From Tricholoma matsutake (lineage: Eukaryota > Basidiomycota > Agaricomycetes > Agaricales > Tricholomataceae), in assembly GCA_026075535.2 (NCBI GenBank), contig AP026538.1:15942337-16006336 (forward strand): a stretch of DNA of 64,000 nucleotides, given 5' to 3'. Position 1 is the stretch's first letter; every line of letters begins with the position of its first letter. Below the pieces are notes generated by a model. It was not told the DNA's origin. It made no database searches and worked only from the letters and a program-made list of their open reading frames with translations. This document shows, in pieces, positions 44,403 to 55,780 of the stretch. Both the position numbers and the translations under genes were made by a program.

Positions 44403-44735
44403 TCATGGGGTTTGAGGGAATTGGTTGGAGCACAGCAGTGTTCCCGACTCTCCATGTTCTCCGAGCAGCAGCCTTTTTGCCAGGCTATATCCGCTCTCAT
44501 CATCATAGTGGGTATTCCACTGCAGGTCTCTCCACAGGGGCACACTTACCCCAGATAGTGGTCTTCTGCCGGGGGCGAGTCCTTCTCGATCAATGTAGAA
44601 GTCCTCTGGGAAGTAGTCCTCCTCGTCTAGTTCTCCCTTGAAGCACCACTCTTCATACTGTGTCCTCACCCAGTTGTAATCTGCCTTCGTGCTTCTCCAG
44701 GCAAAGAGACAGCATTTTGGACAGGTTGAGGTCAT
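44403..44735 (-). CDS. Small ORF between element C pol and its 3' LTR (110 residues)
   Basis: Lies downstream of the integrase/chromodomain stop (44952) and before the 3' LTR. Composition is protein-like, with acidic stretches (E-L-D-E-E-D-Y-F-P-E-D-F-Y) and C-P-K-C near the N-terminus. No family recognised. Extra ORFs at this place occur in some plant and fungal gypsy elements, but this could also be a chance frame. Confidence 0.3.
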   Translation of the reverse strand: MTSTCPKCCLFAWRSTKADYNWVRTQYEEWCFKGELDEEDYFPEDFYIDREGLAPGRRPLSGVSVPLWRDLQWNTHYDDESGYSLAKRLLLGEHGESGTLLCSNQFPQTP

Positions 44736-44951
44736 CCTTCTTATCTAATCATCCCTTGTAATCCAGAAGAGAATTCCATGCGGGCATATCCATGTGGGTC
44801 TGCCAGGGAGTATGTTCGTCAGTGGTTGTTGGTCAATGACCATTCGCCCAGTCCTTGCTGGGGTTCATGGTAGGTGTAGTGTCAATGGGATGGTGAGCAT
44901 TCTGTGGTTTCTTTTGTGGTTTGTTCGGTGGGTGTCTTGGTCTTGGGGGTT

Positions 44952-47900
44952 CTACAGCTGTCGTTGCTGTTTATATACCCCTAGGATTGTCTTGGCATGT
45001 TTCAGGTTTCCCTTGGGCTCCCATGAGTTCTCCGAGGTCGGGTATCCAACCCACTTCACTAAGAAGTGCATGGTCCTTCCTTTCTTTTTATGTCCAATGA
45101 TCACTTCCACTTCATACTCTGATTCGCCTTCTATCAGGTCGGGCGGTGGTTCTGGGAAGTTCGGTCCATGTGTCTCAGTTTCTTTGTATGGGGAAAGAAG
45201 TGCCGCATGGAATACCAGGTGTATTTTCCACTGTTCTGGTAACTTCAGTCGATAGGAGAGTGGGCTCAGGACTTCCTCAATAGAGAACGGTCCTTCTCTT
45301 TTTGGTGTGAGCTTCTTTGTTTGGTGCATCGTTCTGAGGTTCTTTGCTTCTAGCCACACTCTGTCTCCTTCTTTGAATGGGGTGAAGTGCCTTGTCATTC
45401 TTTCCGCCATCATTTGTCTGGCTAACTCGTGTGTTGCCTTTGCTTTGTCTCGGGCCTGTTGCAGTGCGACAAGTGGCTTTTCTATGGCCGGTATGTTTGT
45501 CTTTAGGTAGGGGAGGGGGATCGCCTTGGGCTCATAGCCCATCATGAGGTAGAATGGGGAGTTCCTCTGTACTGAGTGTGTCCTCTGGTTGTGCATGAAT
45601 TCCGCGGTCAGGAGGAGGTGTTTCCAATTCTCCTGGTTGTTCAAGCAGAAGATCCGCAGCTACACTTCTACTTCTTGGTTCACCCGTTCTGTCTCTCCAT
45701 CGGTCTGGGGGTGGTATGCCGTACTCATCGCTAGCTTGATTCCGAGCAATCTTCCTAGCTCCTGGAACAGCTGCGAGGCAAATCATGGGTCTCTGTCAGA
45801 GATGATCTTGTCCAGGAGGCTGAATCGTTTGTAGACATTGTCTAGGTAGAGGGTGGCCGCTCCCAGTGCATCCACAGTTTTCCTGCAAGGGATAAAAATT
45901 ACCCCCTTCATAAGCCCATGGTCTACCACGACCATGAGTGTATCATAACCATCGGACTCTGGTAGGTCGGTTATGAAATCTGTCATCACCATCGTGAATG
46001 GTCTTGTCGCTTCGGATTTGATCAGTTGCAGTGGGGGTGTCGTCGGGTGGGTATTGACCTTCATTTACTGGCATGTGGCACATCCAGCGACATAGTTCTT
46101 GATGTATGTCATCATTCCTGGCCACCAGTAGTCCCTCCTGATCATTTCCATTGTCTGCCATTGTCCCGGGTGTCCACTGGTTACTCCTTCGTGGTATTTT
46201 TGCACCAGCTTCTTCCGTAGATCTCTGTTGTCCGGGATGTAGCACCTGTCTCGGAAGAATAGAAGGCTGTCTTCTATTTTCCAATCTTCCAATGCCAACT
46301 TGATTGGCGGAGTTCCTTTTGTCTTTAGCGCCTCGATTGCGCTTTTTACCAGATCGTCTTTCATGATACTACCTGCAAGTAGATCATGCATTTCTGTGTC
46401 AATGAATTTCACAAACACTGTTTCTGGCAGCATTGTGACGTCTTCACTATCGTTGTCTTCTTCCAGTATATGGTCCACTCTCTGTGATAGCGCATCGCTC
46501 TGTACCATCTGAGATCCAGGTACATGGATGAGTTGCAAGTTGAATTCCAATAGGAATAAGCTCCATCTTGCCTGTCGTCTGTTCAGTTTCTGTGCCATCC
46601 AGAAGTATGTTAGGTTCTTGTGATCCGAGAGGATTACTACTGGGTGTTCTGAACCCAGCAAGTAGTGTCTCCAAGTTTCCAGCGATCGTACTATCACCAG
46701 AAGTTCCCTGTCGTATATCTCATAGTCCCATTCCGTTGGTGTCAGCGCATGCGATATGTATCCGCACAGATGCCAGTCTCCATTCATATCCCTTTGTCTC
46801 AGCACTCCTCCTGTTGCATGTTTTGAGGTGTCTGATTCGATCGTGAATGGCTTTGTTGGGTCTGGCATCAGCAGTACCGGTGCTTCTGCGAATTTCCTTT
46901 TCAGCATCTGAAAGGCCTGTTCGCATTCGGTTGTCCAGTTGAACGTTTTGTCCTTCTTTGTCAGCTCATTGCAGTCTGCTTGTCTCCACAAAATGTCTGA
47001 TAAACTTCCTGTAGAAGTTTCCAAATCCCAGGAAAGATCTGACTGCTTTTACATTTGTCAGGGTTGGCCAATCCTGTATACCTGCCAGTTTCGTGTTCTC
47101 TGGTTTCAGGTATAGGTCGTTCTCTGCCAGCCTTTGCAGTACTCTCTTTGTCCTTTCCTGGTGTTCGTTCTGATCCTTGGAGAATATCAGGATGTCGTCC
47201 ATGTAAATCATGAGCCATCCTTCTCTGATCATGTCGCGGAATATCTTGTTCATCATTGCCTGGAAGGTTGCCGGTGAGTTGCATAATCCAAAGAACATCA
47301 CCGTTGGCTCAAACAGCCCCCTGTTCATTTTGAAGGCTGCTTTCCATTGATCTCCATCTTTGATTCTGATGTTGTGATATCCCCATCGGATGTCCAATTT
47401 CATAAACCATTTCACCCCTCTTAGTTTGTCCAACAGGTCTCCTACCAGCGGCAGCAGGTAGGTGTTCTTGATCGTTCCATTATTCAAGTACCTGTAATCT
47501 TGGCAGGGTCGTAGCGCATCCGAGTCCTTCTTCGCAACAAAGAAGAATGGGGATGCCATGGGCGATTTTGATGGTCAGATGTATCCTTTTTGCAGGCTTT
47601 CGTCAAGAAACTCATCGAGTTTCTTCTGTTCTGCTGGCGACAATGGGTAAACCCTGCAATCCTTCGCTACAAAGTCCGGTTTCAGTTCGATCGCGTGATC
47701 CCAGGGTCTTGATTCTGGGAATCATTCCGATGCTTCCTTTTCAAATATCCATTGGTACTCCTTGTACTGTTCGGGGAGTAGTTCAGCTAGGGTCTTCTGT
47801 TTGGGGTCTCCTTCCTTCTTGTGTGTCAGGTGTTGAGAGACCGATGTCTTTGCCCTAATCCAGATATTTTGTCCATAAGCATATCGTGGTGATCCTTTTG

Positions 47901-49124
47901 CCTTTACAATCCAAGAGATTGTCTTCGTCATCTGAGAATATCCATATCTTGGCTCGTCATATTCCTCTGTCAGCGGTGTCTTAGCTGGTTCAAATATTCC
48001 AATGACGGGTTCTCCTCAGATGTAGGCGACCAGTAGCTCGTCGTCTTCGATCTTTAGTCTGGGTGTTTCTTTCGGTTGTTCCGTTGCCTGTTCTGTTGCC
48101 TGTTCCATTGCCTGTTCACGGTTTGCCTGTGCTGGGTTTTCCTTCCCAGTGTCTTCTTCGTCTTGCAGCCCAATGGGTTCTGCACTCTGAAGAGTCATGA
48201 TTGTGATCTCTTCATCATCTATTTCTTCAATCGTCGCCTTTCTTGTCTTGATGGGCATCTTGCTTCCTCTTGGTTCAGCATGGAGGGCTCCCCCCATTAA
48301 TCTTGCTTTGGCGACGATTCTTCGGCAGTCCATTTGCCGCTCTTCGTTCGTTGGTTTCTCTTTCTTCAGGGTAATCTTTTCCCTCTGTTTTGCAACTATT
48401 CAGGCCAATGCCAGTTGTCTCTCTTCCTTCTTGGTGGCCAGTTTCTCCAGTTCTCTGGTTGCTGCCTTTTTCCATCGTGCTCGTTCTTCCTCAGCAGTCT
48501 TCTTCTTGAGGGCGAGCCTTTCTTGATCTCTGGCAATGATGCCTTGGCACCATGCCTGTCGTTCTTCTTTTGTCATGTCAAGGGGGTTCTTCTTATTTTC
48601 GGTTCCCCTTCAGTGCCATGACAGGTATTCGTCGTTGGTTTTCTTGGTCAGTACCCTACCGATAAGGGTTCTTCCTCTTCCATATGAGAATTCAGGATGG
48701 GTCTTGTCATTCATCCTGAATTGGAAGGTTCCAATTTTCCAGTCGATTACTGGATTGATTCTTCTGAGCCACGGCAAGCCCACGATGACCGATTCCTTTC
48801 CCAGTCCTGCAATGAGGAAGGTCGTTGGGAAGGTTCTTCCATTGATTGTCAGGAGTTCCCTGGCATATCCCCTTTCTTGTTTGGGGTTCCATCCACATTC
48901 CTGACCTTGATCACCTTCTCCAGGGGGTGCAGCTCAAATCCGCTGCTCTCCACGAATTCATAGCTCATGAATATCCCTCCTGCTCCAGAGTCGAGTAGGG
49001 CTTTGGTTTCAATGGCTTTCCCTCTGCCTGCTCCTAGCACTTTGATATCTAAACACATAGATTGATTCTTCAAAGTGGCTAGTAATACAGAGCAGACAGA
49101 GAGTTGGGTGGTACCTGGCATCAA
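44952..49124 (-). pseudogene. Element C pol (protease to chromodomain)
   Basis: Protease A-L-L-D-S-G-A-G-G near 48990. A long charged linker (47950-48650) contains Q-A-T-E-Q repeats. RT has an intact Y-M-D-D at 47194-47205. RNase H has I-E-S-D-T-S and I-L-S-D-H-K-N-L. The integrase finger ends C-A-T-C-Q; the core has T-D-F-I-T-D-L-P and S-D-R-D-P. The chromodomain Y-E-V-E-V-I-I-G-H ends in stop 44952. Stops or shifts at about 48600, 48412, 48013, 47728, 47578, 46970, 46062, 45780 and 45658; several are TGA or TAG for expected Arg or Gln. Not functional as it stands. Confidence 0.92.
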
Positions 49125-49138
49125 GGCAGGCCACCTCT

Positions 49139-50094
49139 TTAAAAACCCTCGTCCTCAATAGTGGCGAGAGCTCCCTTCTTTTCTCCTTCATTGAGTTCTC
49201 CTATGATTGCTCGGATCTTCGAGTAGGCTTCCCTGCCCTTATTCTTTGGGGGTGGCCAGTCCTCAGTCCTCTTTTCCCCTTTCTTGTGTTTGGTTGCTCT
49301 GTGTCCAGGCTGGTGGCACACAAAGCACAACCCTTTCTTCATGTGTTCAATCCTCTCCTGATAGGAGAGTCAGTTGATCACGAGTGGGGTCTCCTTTGCT
49401 CTAGAGCTTCGTAGCTTCTTTGTCAAAGCCTCCTGCAGCCTCCCTGTTATGGCTTTTGCTCTCCTCCACTGTCCATCATACTTGGAGGCGGTGTTGATCA
49501 TTCCTTCCAAGGTTGTCGGGATTGTTTCCATATTGAAAACTCTTTCAAGGAGCTTGGGGTTCAGCCCATCCATGAAGAGTTCGATGAGGGCAGTGTCATC
49601 GTTGATTCCCACCTTCTCTCACAGGATTCGGAACTGCACAATGTAGTCCTCCAGGTCCTGTCCCTGCTTCAATGTCTTCATCTTGGTTCTGGCCCTGCCA
49701 GCTTCATCAATCGGCATGAATGCTGTCTTGAGCGTTGATTCAAAGGCTGACCAAGTTCCTAGGTCCTCTCTTTCTGCCCATGTCTGTGCCCAGGGCGCAG
49801 CGGTTCCTCCGTTCATGAAGGACAATGTGAAGATGATTTTCTTCTCGTTGGTGTCATAGATTCCATGGTTCACTCTCAAATAGAGTTTCACTTCTTGTAA
49901 GAACTTCGCAGTTCTAGTTCAGTCCCCTGTGAAGTTGGAGGGGGTTCGTATCCTGATCTCCTTGGTCGATGTGGTCGGTTCAATGGACATGTTGGTGTTG
50001 TCATTGGATAGGGAGAATGGATCTTGTTCTGGGGTTTCTTCTTTATCAAAGGATCTAAAATCCTCTTCGTCAAGGTATCGGGGTTCTTCGTCAC
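49139..50094 (-). pseudogene. Element C gag
   Basis: The capsid-like region is open at 49619-49891 (L-Y-L-R-V-N-H-G-I-Y-D), then after a stop at 49370-49612 (G-R-L-Q-E-A-L-T-K-K-L), then a nucleocapsid segment at 49139-49342. The zinc knuckle reads C-F-V-C-H-Q-P-G-H-R-A-T-K-H, with His in place of the last Cys. The Pro-rich N-terminal part is at 49888-50094. About 180 bp of leader separate it from the 5' LTR; no match to an initiator-tRNA primer site was seen next to the LTR. Confidence 0.85.
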
Positions 50095-50274
50095 TGGTTC
50101 TCTTTGAGAACCACTTCTGTGCTGGTTCTGAGTATCATACTAGTCGACCCTGGTACCTATACCACGGGGTTCTTCCTGATGATGATGCTCCGGTTGGAGG
50201 TCTGTCTGGGCTTTGTCTGAAAGACGTTGTGTCTGCACCTAGGTAGGTGGACTTTGTAGATCAGCTTGACCTTT

Positions 50275-50927
50275 TGTTAAGACTATAGGTCTTTAACTCA
50301 GCCTTGGCTTCGTATGTCACAGTTGGAGGCTTTCCAACTGTCTCAGTATCACACTAGGAGACTTTCCTAGTGTATCAGGTTTCCTGCCTTCACTTGGGTA
50401 CTTCCTCAAGTCGTCATGGCTATCCATACTCAGAGGCTTTCTGAGTAGACTGTCGGTTTGTATATCACAGTTGGAGGCTTTCCAACTGTCAAGTTTGAGT
50501 TATCACAGCTAGGGGCTTCCTAAGCTGTCGAGTGTTCTGGTTGAGTCTAAGACCGTTGATTGAATTAGGTCAAGCTAAGGAATACAGACAGTATTACTAC
50601 AGCTTATATATGGTTTGAAGATATCTATTGTCCAATCAGAATGCAGGATCGTTATCAAGTATAAATAGAAAGAACAATAGAAAAGACAGGCCTCATGCCT
50701 TGCATGAGGCATCCAATGTTACGGAGTGCTGCGGTGCAGCATGTCGATCGTGAGTGTCCGACATCACGGACCTCATGTCAAAGGGCTGTCGTATCGCAGC
50801 ATGCATGGGAGTGGGTTTGGGTGCATGGAGTCACCATGCATCAAAGTGTCTCCTGTCAGAAGTGAGTCAAATTGAATGAGAAAAATAAAGTGCCCAGTCT
50901 TGCGGGTCCAGATAACAAATTGTAACA
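50275..50927 (-). repeat. Element C 5' LTR with hairpin array
   Basis: Near-identical to 43677-44324, including all CTT-loop hairpins. Differences are mostly C/T (for example TCTCAGTATC versus TCTCGGTATC), plus a rearranged few bases near 50745-50765. Confidence 0.94.
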
Positions 50928-50932
50928 CCAAG

Positions 50933-53206
50933 TCACCAACTTTGTACTCTGGAGCGCGTGCTTGAGTATGATCTGCATGTCACATCATGTCATCACGTGC
51001 TTTCTTCAATGCTGCCTCTGCTTCCTCTTGTACCTTTTGCATCTTAGATACAAAATCTTCTACCGACTGTACTTTGACTTCCCTTCTGGGTTCTACTCCC
51101 ATGCGAGGATGATATCCATAATTCGCAAAAAAGGGTGACATACGAGTAGCCAAATGGAGTTTGTTATTGTGGGAAAATTCGGCAATTGCCAACCATTCGG
51201 GCCAGTCAGTTTGTTGGTAGTTGACAAACATATGTAGGTACTGCTCCAACTCCTGATTCATTCTCTCTGTCTGCCCATCAGTCTGCGGGTGATATGCCAT
51301 AGATAATTTAGTTTGAATTCCCAATATGTTGTTTAGTTCTCACATAAACGCAGAAGCAAATTGTGCTCCGCAATTGGAGATAACGGTATCAGGTAACCCA
51401 TATAACTGCCATACCTGATTTAGATAGAGGCACGCCAAGCCCAATGATGAGGTTTCTGTAGTAGTAGGAATAATATGGACCTCCTTTGTAAAGCGGTCAC
51501 ATACTATGAATATTGCATCGTACCCTTGAGCCTCAGGTAATCCGGTAATAAAATCCACAGATATATCTTGCCATGGTGCTTTAGGTATAGGGTTCGGCAT
51601 TAATTTTCCTGCAGGTTTCTCTGGAAATTTCTTCCCCCTCATGCACGTATCACATCCATCCACATACCCCAACACATACTTCGAAATTCTGGGCCACCAA
51701 TAATTTCTCATTACTAATTCCAATGTCTTCCATCTTCCTGGGTGTCCAGCAATCGGCGTATTGTGATGTAACCGGACAATCTCCCTTCGCAAATCCTGAT
51801 CCTTCGGTACATACACTTTTCCTTGAAACAACACCAACCCTTGTTCCTCAGCCCATTTGTCTCCTTTGATATTACCTTTCTTCTCTCCCTTCAGAGCTTT
51901 CATGGCTTCCACTACTTCATCGTCCATTTCCAAACATTGTCTAATTTTAGACAACATTTCTGTTTCTGAGCTATCTATTAATAGATGCCCTTGACGCATA
52001 GCGCAAATGCGAAAGTATTTGGGTTTGAGTAAGGTAACATTTTTATTGTCCTCCTCCACCCCCCTTTTATGATCAATACATCTGGATAATGCATCTGCTT
52101 TCCTCATTAAGCTTCCCGCTTTATGGACCAAGTGAAAGTTGAAACACGATAGGAATAGTGCCCAATGTGCTTGCTGGTGATTAAGCTTTTTAGCGGACAT
52201 GAAGTATTGCAGATTTTGATGATCCATCCAGATCTCAACCTGATGTGTACATCCCTCCAAATAATGCCTCCATGCCTCCAATGCTCGTATTATCCCCAAC
52301 ATCTCTTTGTTGTGCACATCATAATTCCTCTCCACATCATTCAACCCTTTTGACAAGTATGCACAAGGATGCCATTTGTCATCTTCGCACAGCATTCATA
52401 ATACTGCTCCAGTAGCAAAATCAGATGCATCGGATTCCACTCGCAAAGGGCATGTGAAATCTACTGGGGCTAATATTGGTCCCTCCACAAACTTCCTCTT
52501 CAACTCCTCAAATGCTGTCTGCTGCTGCTCTCCCCACCTCCATACTACTCCCTTTCGCGTAAGGTTATGTAAGAGTGCAGCAATTTTAGAAAAATTGTGC
52601 ACAAAGCGATGATAATAATTTGTGAGTCCCAAGAAGGCTTGAACCTCCTTGACATGGGTGGGCGCAGGCCAATCTGTGATCGCCTGTACCTTGATCAGAT
52701 CCATTTTGATCCCGTCAGGGCCGATCAATAATCCTAGGAACTTGATCTCGCTTGCCCCAAACACACACTTCTCTGGTTCAAAAATAGATCATTCTCTGCC
52801 AACCTCTGTAACACCTCCTGCACTATCGCCTCATGATTCTCTTCATCCTCCGTGAATATCAGAATGTTGTCAATAAATATTATTACCACGCCTTTGTCTA
52901 TTATGTCCTTGAAAATGTCGTTCATCATATTTTGAAAGGTTGGGGGACTATTAGTCATCCCAAAAAACATGACAAGCGGCTCGAAGGATCCTTGACGCGT
53001 GGCAAATGCAGCCTTCCACTCATCTCCTTTCTTTATTCATACATTGTTGTATCCCCATCGTAAATCCAATTTTGTAAAGACCTTGGCTTTTCCCACCTTA
53101 TCAATTATTTCTGAGATCAACGGTAGGGGGTATGCATTCTTCACTGTCCACTCATTCAGATACCTATAATCGGTACACATCTGCAGTGATTTTGAAGGTC
53201 GTATGT
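50933..53206 (-). pseudogene. B3 pol: RT, RNase H and integrase
   Basis: RT from about 53200. The active site reads F-I-D-N (52866-52877), with Asn for the second catalytic Asp. RNase H is at about 52765-52080 (E-S-D-A-S-D-F-A-T-G, then W-M-D-H-Q-N-L). The integrase H-H-C-C region is at about 51770-51640; the core has V-D-F-I-T-G-L-P and S-N-C-G-A-Q-F (Asp to Asn). Stops: 53037 region, 52394-52396, 51338-51340. A frameshift follows L-A-E-N-D-L-F near 52780. It continues left past element C at 43671. Confidence 0.93.
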
Positions 53207-53214
53207 ATCCTTTG

Positions 53215-54705
53215 TAGTGTTTTAAGGTCTGGTTCGGTCCGGTTTTTCGACCCCAAAATGGGCAACCAGCAACCGCAACCGGTTGCAACCATCACCCAAA
53301 TTGGAGCAACTGCAACTGAACCGGGTACAACTGGTCCCAGTTGGTTCGGTTGCCTCCCAAAGACCAGTTAGAACTGGTTTTACCTGCTATTTTCGTCTCT
53401 TAACTAAAATTTGTATCATATTTAATAAAACTAATTAAAAGACACCCCGCGAGCAGGTGCTCGTGGCGGTGACAGGTCGTTAATAGAATGAATAAAAATA
53501 AAAGTAAGAAAAACAAAAAAACCGACCTCATCATCTTGCATTTCTGGCGAGAGTGGGGGTCATTGGTACCATGTTGTTGTCCCCCTGTCCATTGTTATTG
53601 TCTCCCCACTGTTCATTTGTCCCCCTTCCCTGCTTGTTCGACTTCCCTGCTGTTCATTGGCATTGGCATTCCCTGGCAATGGCGTTTGGTGGTGTGGGTG
53701 CTCACTGGCATTGGCATTGGCATTCGGTGGCATTGGCATTCGGTGGTGTTGGCATTCAGAGGTGTTGGTGTTCAGTGGCATTCAGTGGCATTCATTGGCA
53801 TTTGTTGTCATTGGCATCCATCAGTGTTTGTCGTCATTGTCATCCTGTGTTCCATCATCATCAGCACCATCATCTCCCCCTACGAGCAGTGGCTCGTAGG
53901 TGGGGTGGTGGTGCTGTACAATGCGGCGTTGGGTGGGGCGGCAGTGCGGCCACATTGTCATTGTTGGTGCCCTTGTCATTGTTGCGTTGTTGTCCAGAAA
54001 CGGGACCAATTGCCACCCTGTGAGCAGAGGCTCACAGCAGCGGCACAGGGCCTGAGAGGGCACGGAGGTGGGAGGTGGGTAACACAACATAAGACTGTAA
54101 AAAAAGAGATCAAATTAGTTAGTATTAATAAAGAAAGATGATACAAAACATACCTGAGGGCCCAAATGACACTAGTCATCGTTTGGGCCCTCTACACTCT
54201 CACTTTGTGGGTGGGACTTCTGAGGTAGGCGGTGGGTGGTGTGGGTGATGGTTGAAGTGGCATCGTTGATGATTTGTGGCTGTGGGAATCATTGGGCAAA
54301 GTGGTGTCACTTTGTTTTTTGTGGCAGCACATGACCAAAAGGTCTGTGCGCAGCCACAGGGTATATAAACCCTCACCAAATGTATAGTTTTCCTTTGGGC
54401 TTGTCCCATTTTCATTATATATTGTGTAAATAGTAGATATTAGTAGTAAGTACATTAGTTTATTGTCTTGTTGTTACTGTAATATCTAGTACATAAGTAA
54501 TAGTTTGTATACAGTCAGAAGACCGGTTGCAACTGATTGCAACCGGTTTTTGAATGGTTTTTAAATAATTTTGAATCGAGGCAACCGGCAACCCAACCGA
54601 CCCCCAAAACTGAGCAACCACAACCGACGGTTCAGTTGCATTCAGTTGGGTTCAGTTCAGTTGCGGTCATTTTTTCGGTCCATGCAACCAGACCTTTAAA
54701 CACTA
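53215..54705. mobile_element. Non-autonomous hAT transposon (1.49 kb) with 8-bp target duplication
   Basis: Ends TAGTGTTTTAAGGTCTGG (left) and its inverted match with one difference (right). Target duplication ATCCTTTG at 53207-53214 and 54706-54713; removal restores the B3 pol frame. Subterminal 150 bp are dense in AACCGGTTGCAAC-like repeats. The interior has a GGCATT-rich minisatellite (53655-53822) and three short hairpins, but no transposase. Its ends resemble those of the hAT at 21450 (16 of 20 bases by eye). Confidence 0.95.
53655..53822. repeat. GGCATT-rich simple repeat inside the small hAT
   Basis: Degenerate hexamer/dodecamer repeats (GGCATT, GGTGTT, GGCATTCGGT). They create long but meaningless open frames rich in W-H or G-V. 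Confidence 0.85.
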
Positions 54706-54713
54706 ATCCTTTG

Positions 54714-55780
54714 CGCAATTGCTCCTTCAGGAATGCATCCACTTCTTGTTGTTCCATTGGAGATAACAGATATACCTTCGACTTCTTTGGCACAAACCCT
54801 GGCTTCATCTCAATCGCATGATCCCATGGCTTCCACACCAGCATTCGCTCAGACTCCTTCTTTTGGAACACTGACAAATGTTCATGATACACTTTTGGCA
54901 CCCATTCCTCCACTGGCTTCTCCACCTTCACAATATTCTTGTCCCACGACTGTCCTCCACAAACTGCTCTAAAGGTTTGCTTCTGCTCTTCTTTCTCGAT
55001 CATGATTGGAACTTCCCCATTTGGCATTTCCTCATCCTCCACTTCCTCCATCATAACAGAATACTTCCTCGGACATTCCTTCTCTTTCTTTTTCCTTTTT
55101 TCTTTCTTCATCTTCCTCCCATACACATTACATTCCTTAGGACAACAAGTCATTTGTACTTTCCCAGTTTTCCAATCAATTTCAGGATTATGCTTCCATA
55201 ACCATGGACATCCTATTATTAGATTGGTTTTCCCAAGATTGCACACTTCGAATACGGCTCGCTCCTGATACTCCTGATACTTTAGCACCATAGTCACCTC
55301 CTCCTTGATAGTTCCTCCACAATTGACTGTTCTGTCAATATTGTACACCATTATAGGTTGCACCAGCTTGCGTGTGTTAATACTGTTTCTGGTAATTAAG
55401 GATCGATTAATAAATAATCCTGTAGCACCACTGTCAAGCAACGTTTCCACATCAATAGCTGCATGCATGTCCACTGTCTTCAGTCCCACAGTCAAGGTGA
55501 TTTCAGGTTCTATTTGGGCAGAGCGAATCAAGAATTTAGGGGTTTTTGGAAATGACATGTGACAATTTTCTTTGTCACATGATTCGCAACAGTTGTACTC
55601 CTCCTCGATTTCCTTTTCTGATTTACTCTGGGTTTCCTTGGATACTAATACATTGTAACGATTCTGGGTCACCAATGGGGAAACCTTCACTGGGACTCTT
55701 CCACAAAATTCTTCTGCCTGCCTTCCTCCGGCTTCACTTCCCTGATTGTAGCTCCCCTGATCTTTCTCTTCTGCTTGCAA
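54714..55780 (-). pseudogene. B3 protease and N-terminal pol
   Basis: Open for about 350 codons. The retropepsin-like core L-L-D-S-G-A-T-G-L-F is near 55410-55440, followed by I-I-G-C-P-W-L-W and the RT-leading segment (K-P-W-D-H-A-I-E-M-K-P-G). It is cut at 54713 by the small hAT; RT follows from 53206. Intact catalytic Asp-Ser-Gly. Confidence 0.9.

Larger units (their letters stand above)
43677..50927 (-). mobile_element. Full-length gypsy element C (7.25 kb) nested in B3
   Basis: LTRs 43677-44324 (648 bp) and 50275-50927 (653 bp), starting TGTTAAG and ending TAACA, are flanked by CCAAG (43672-43676 and 50928-50932). Removing it rejoins the B3 integrase frame. Gag, protease, RT, RNase H, integrase and chromodomain are on the minus strand. 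The LTRs are nearly identical with a few C/T differences, so the insertion is younger than B3. Confidence 0.97.

Noticed and set aside
50225..50274. Initiator-tRNA primer-binding site next to the element C 5' LTR
   Set aside because: The bases after the LTR (AAAGGTCAAGCTGATC on the minus strand) do not match the usual TGG-starting complement. A different or self-priming mechanism is possible but not shown.
53488..54141. 217-codon ORF rich in W-H and G-V
   Set aside because: It is produced by the GGCATT-type repeat inside the small hAT; several other frames in the same stretch are equally open.
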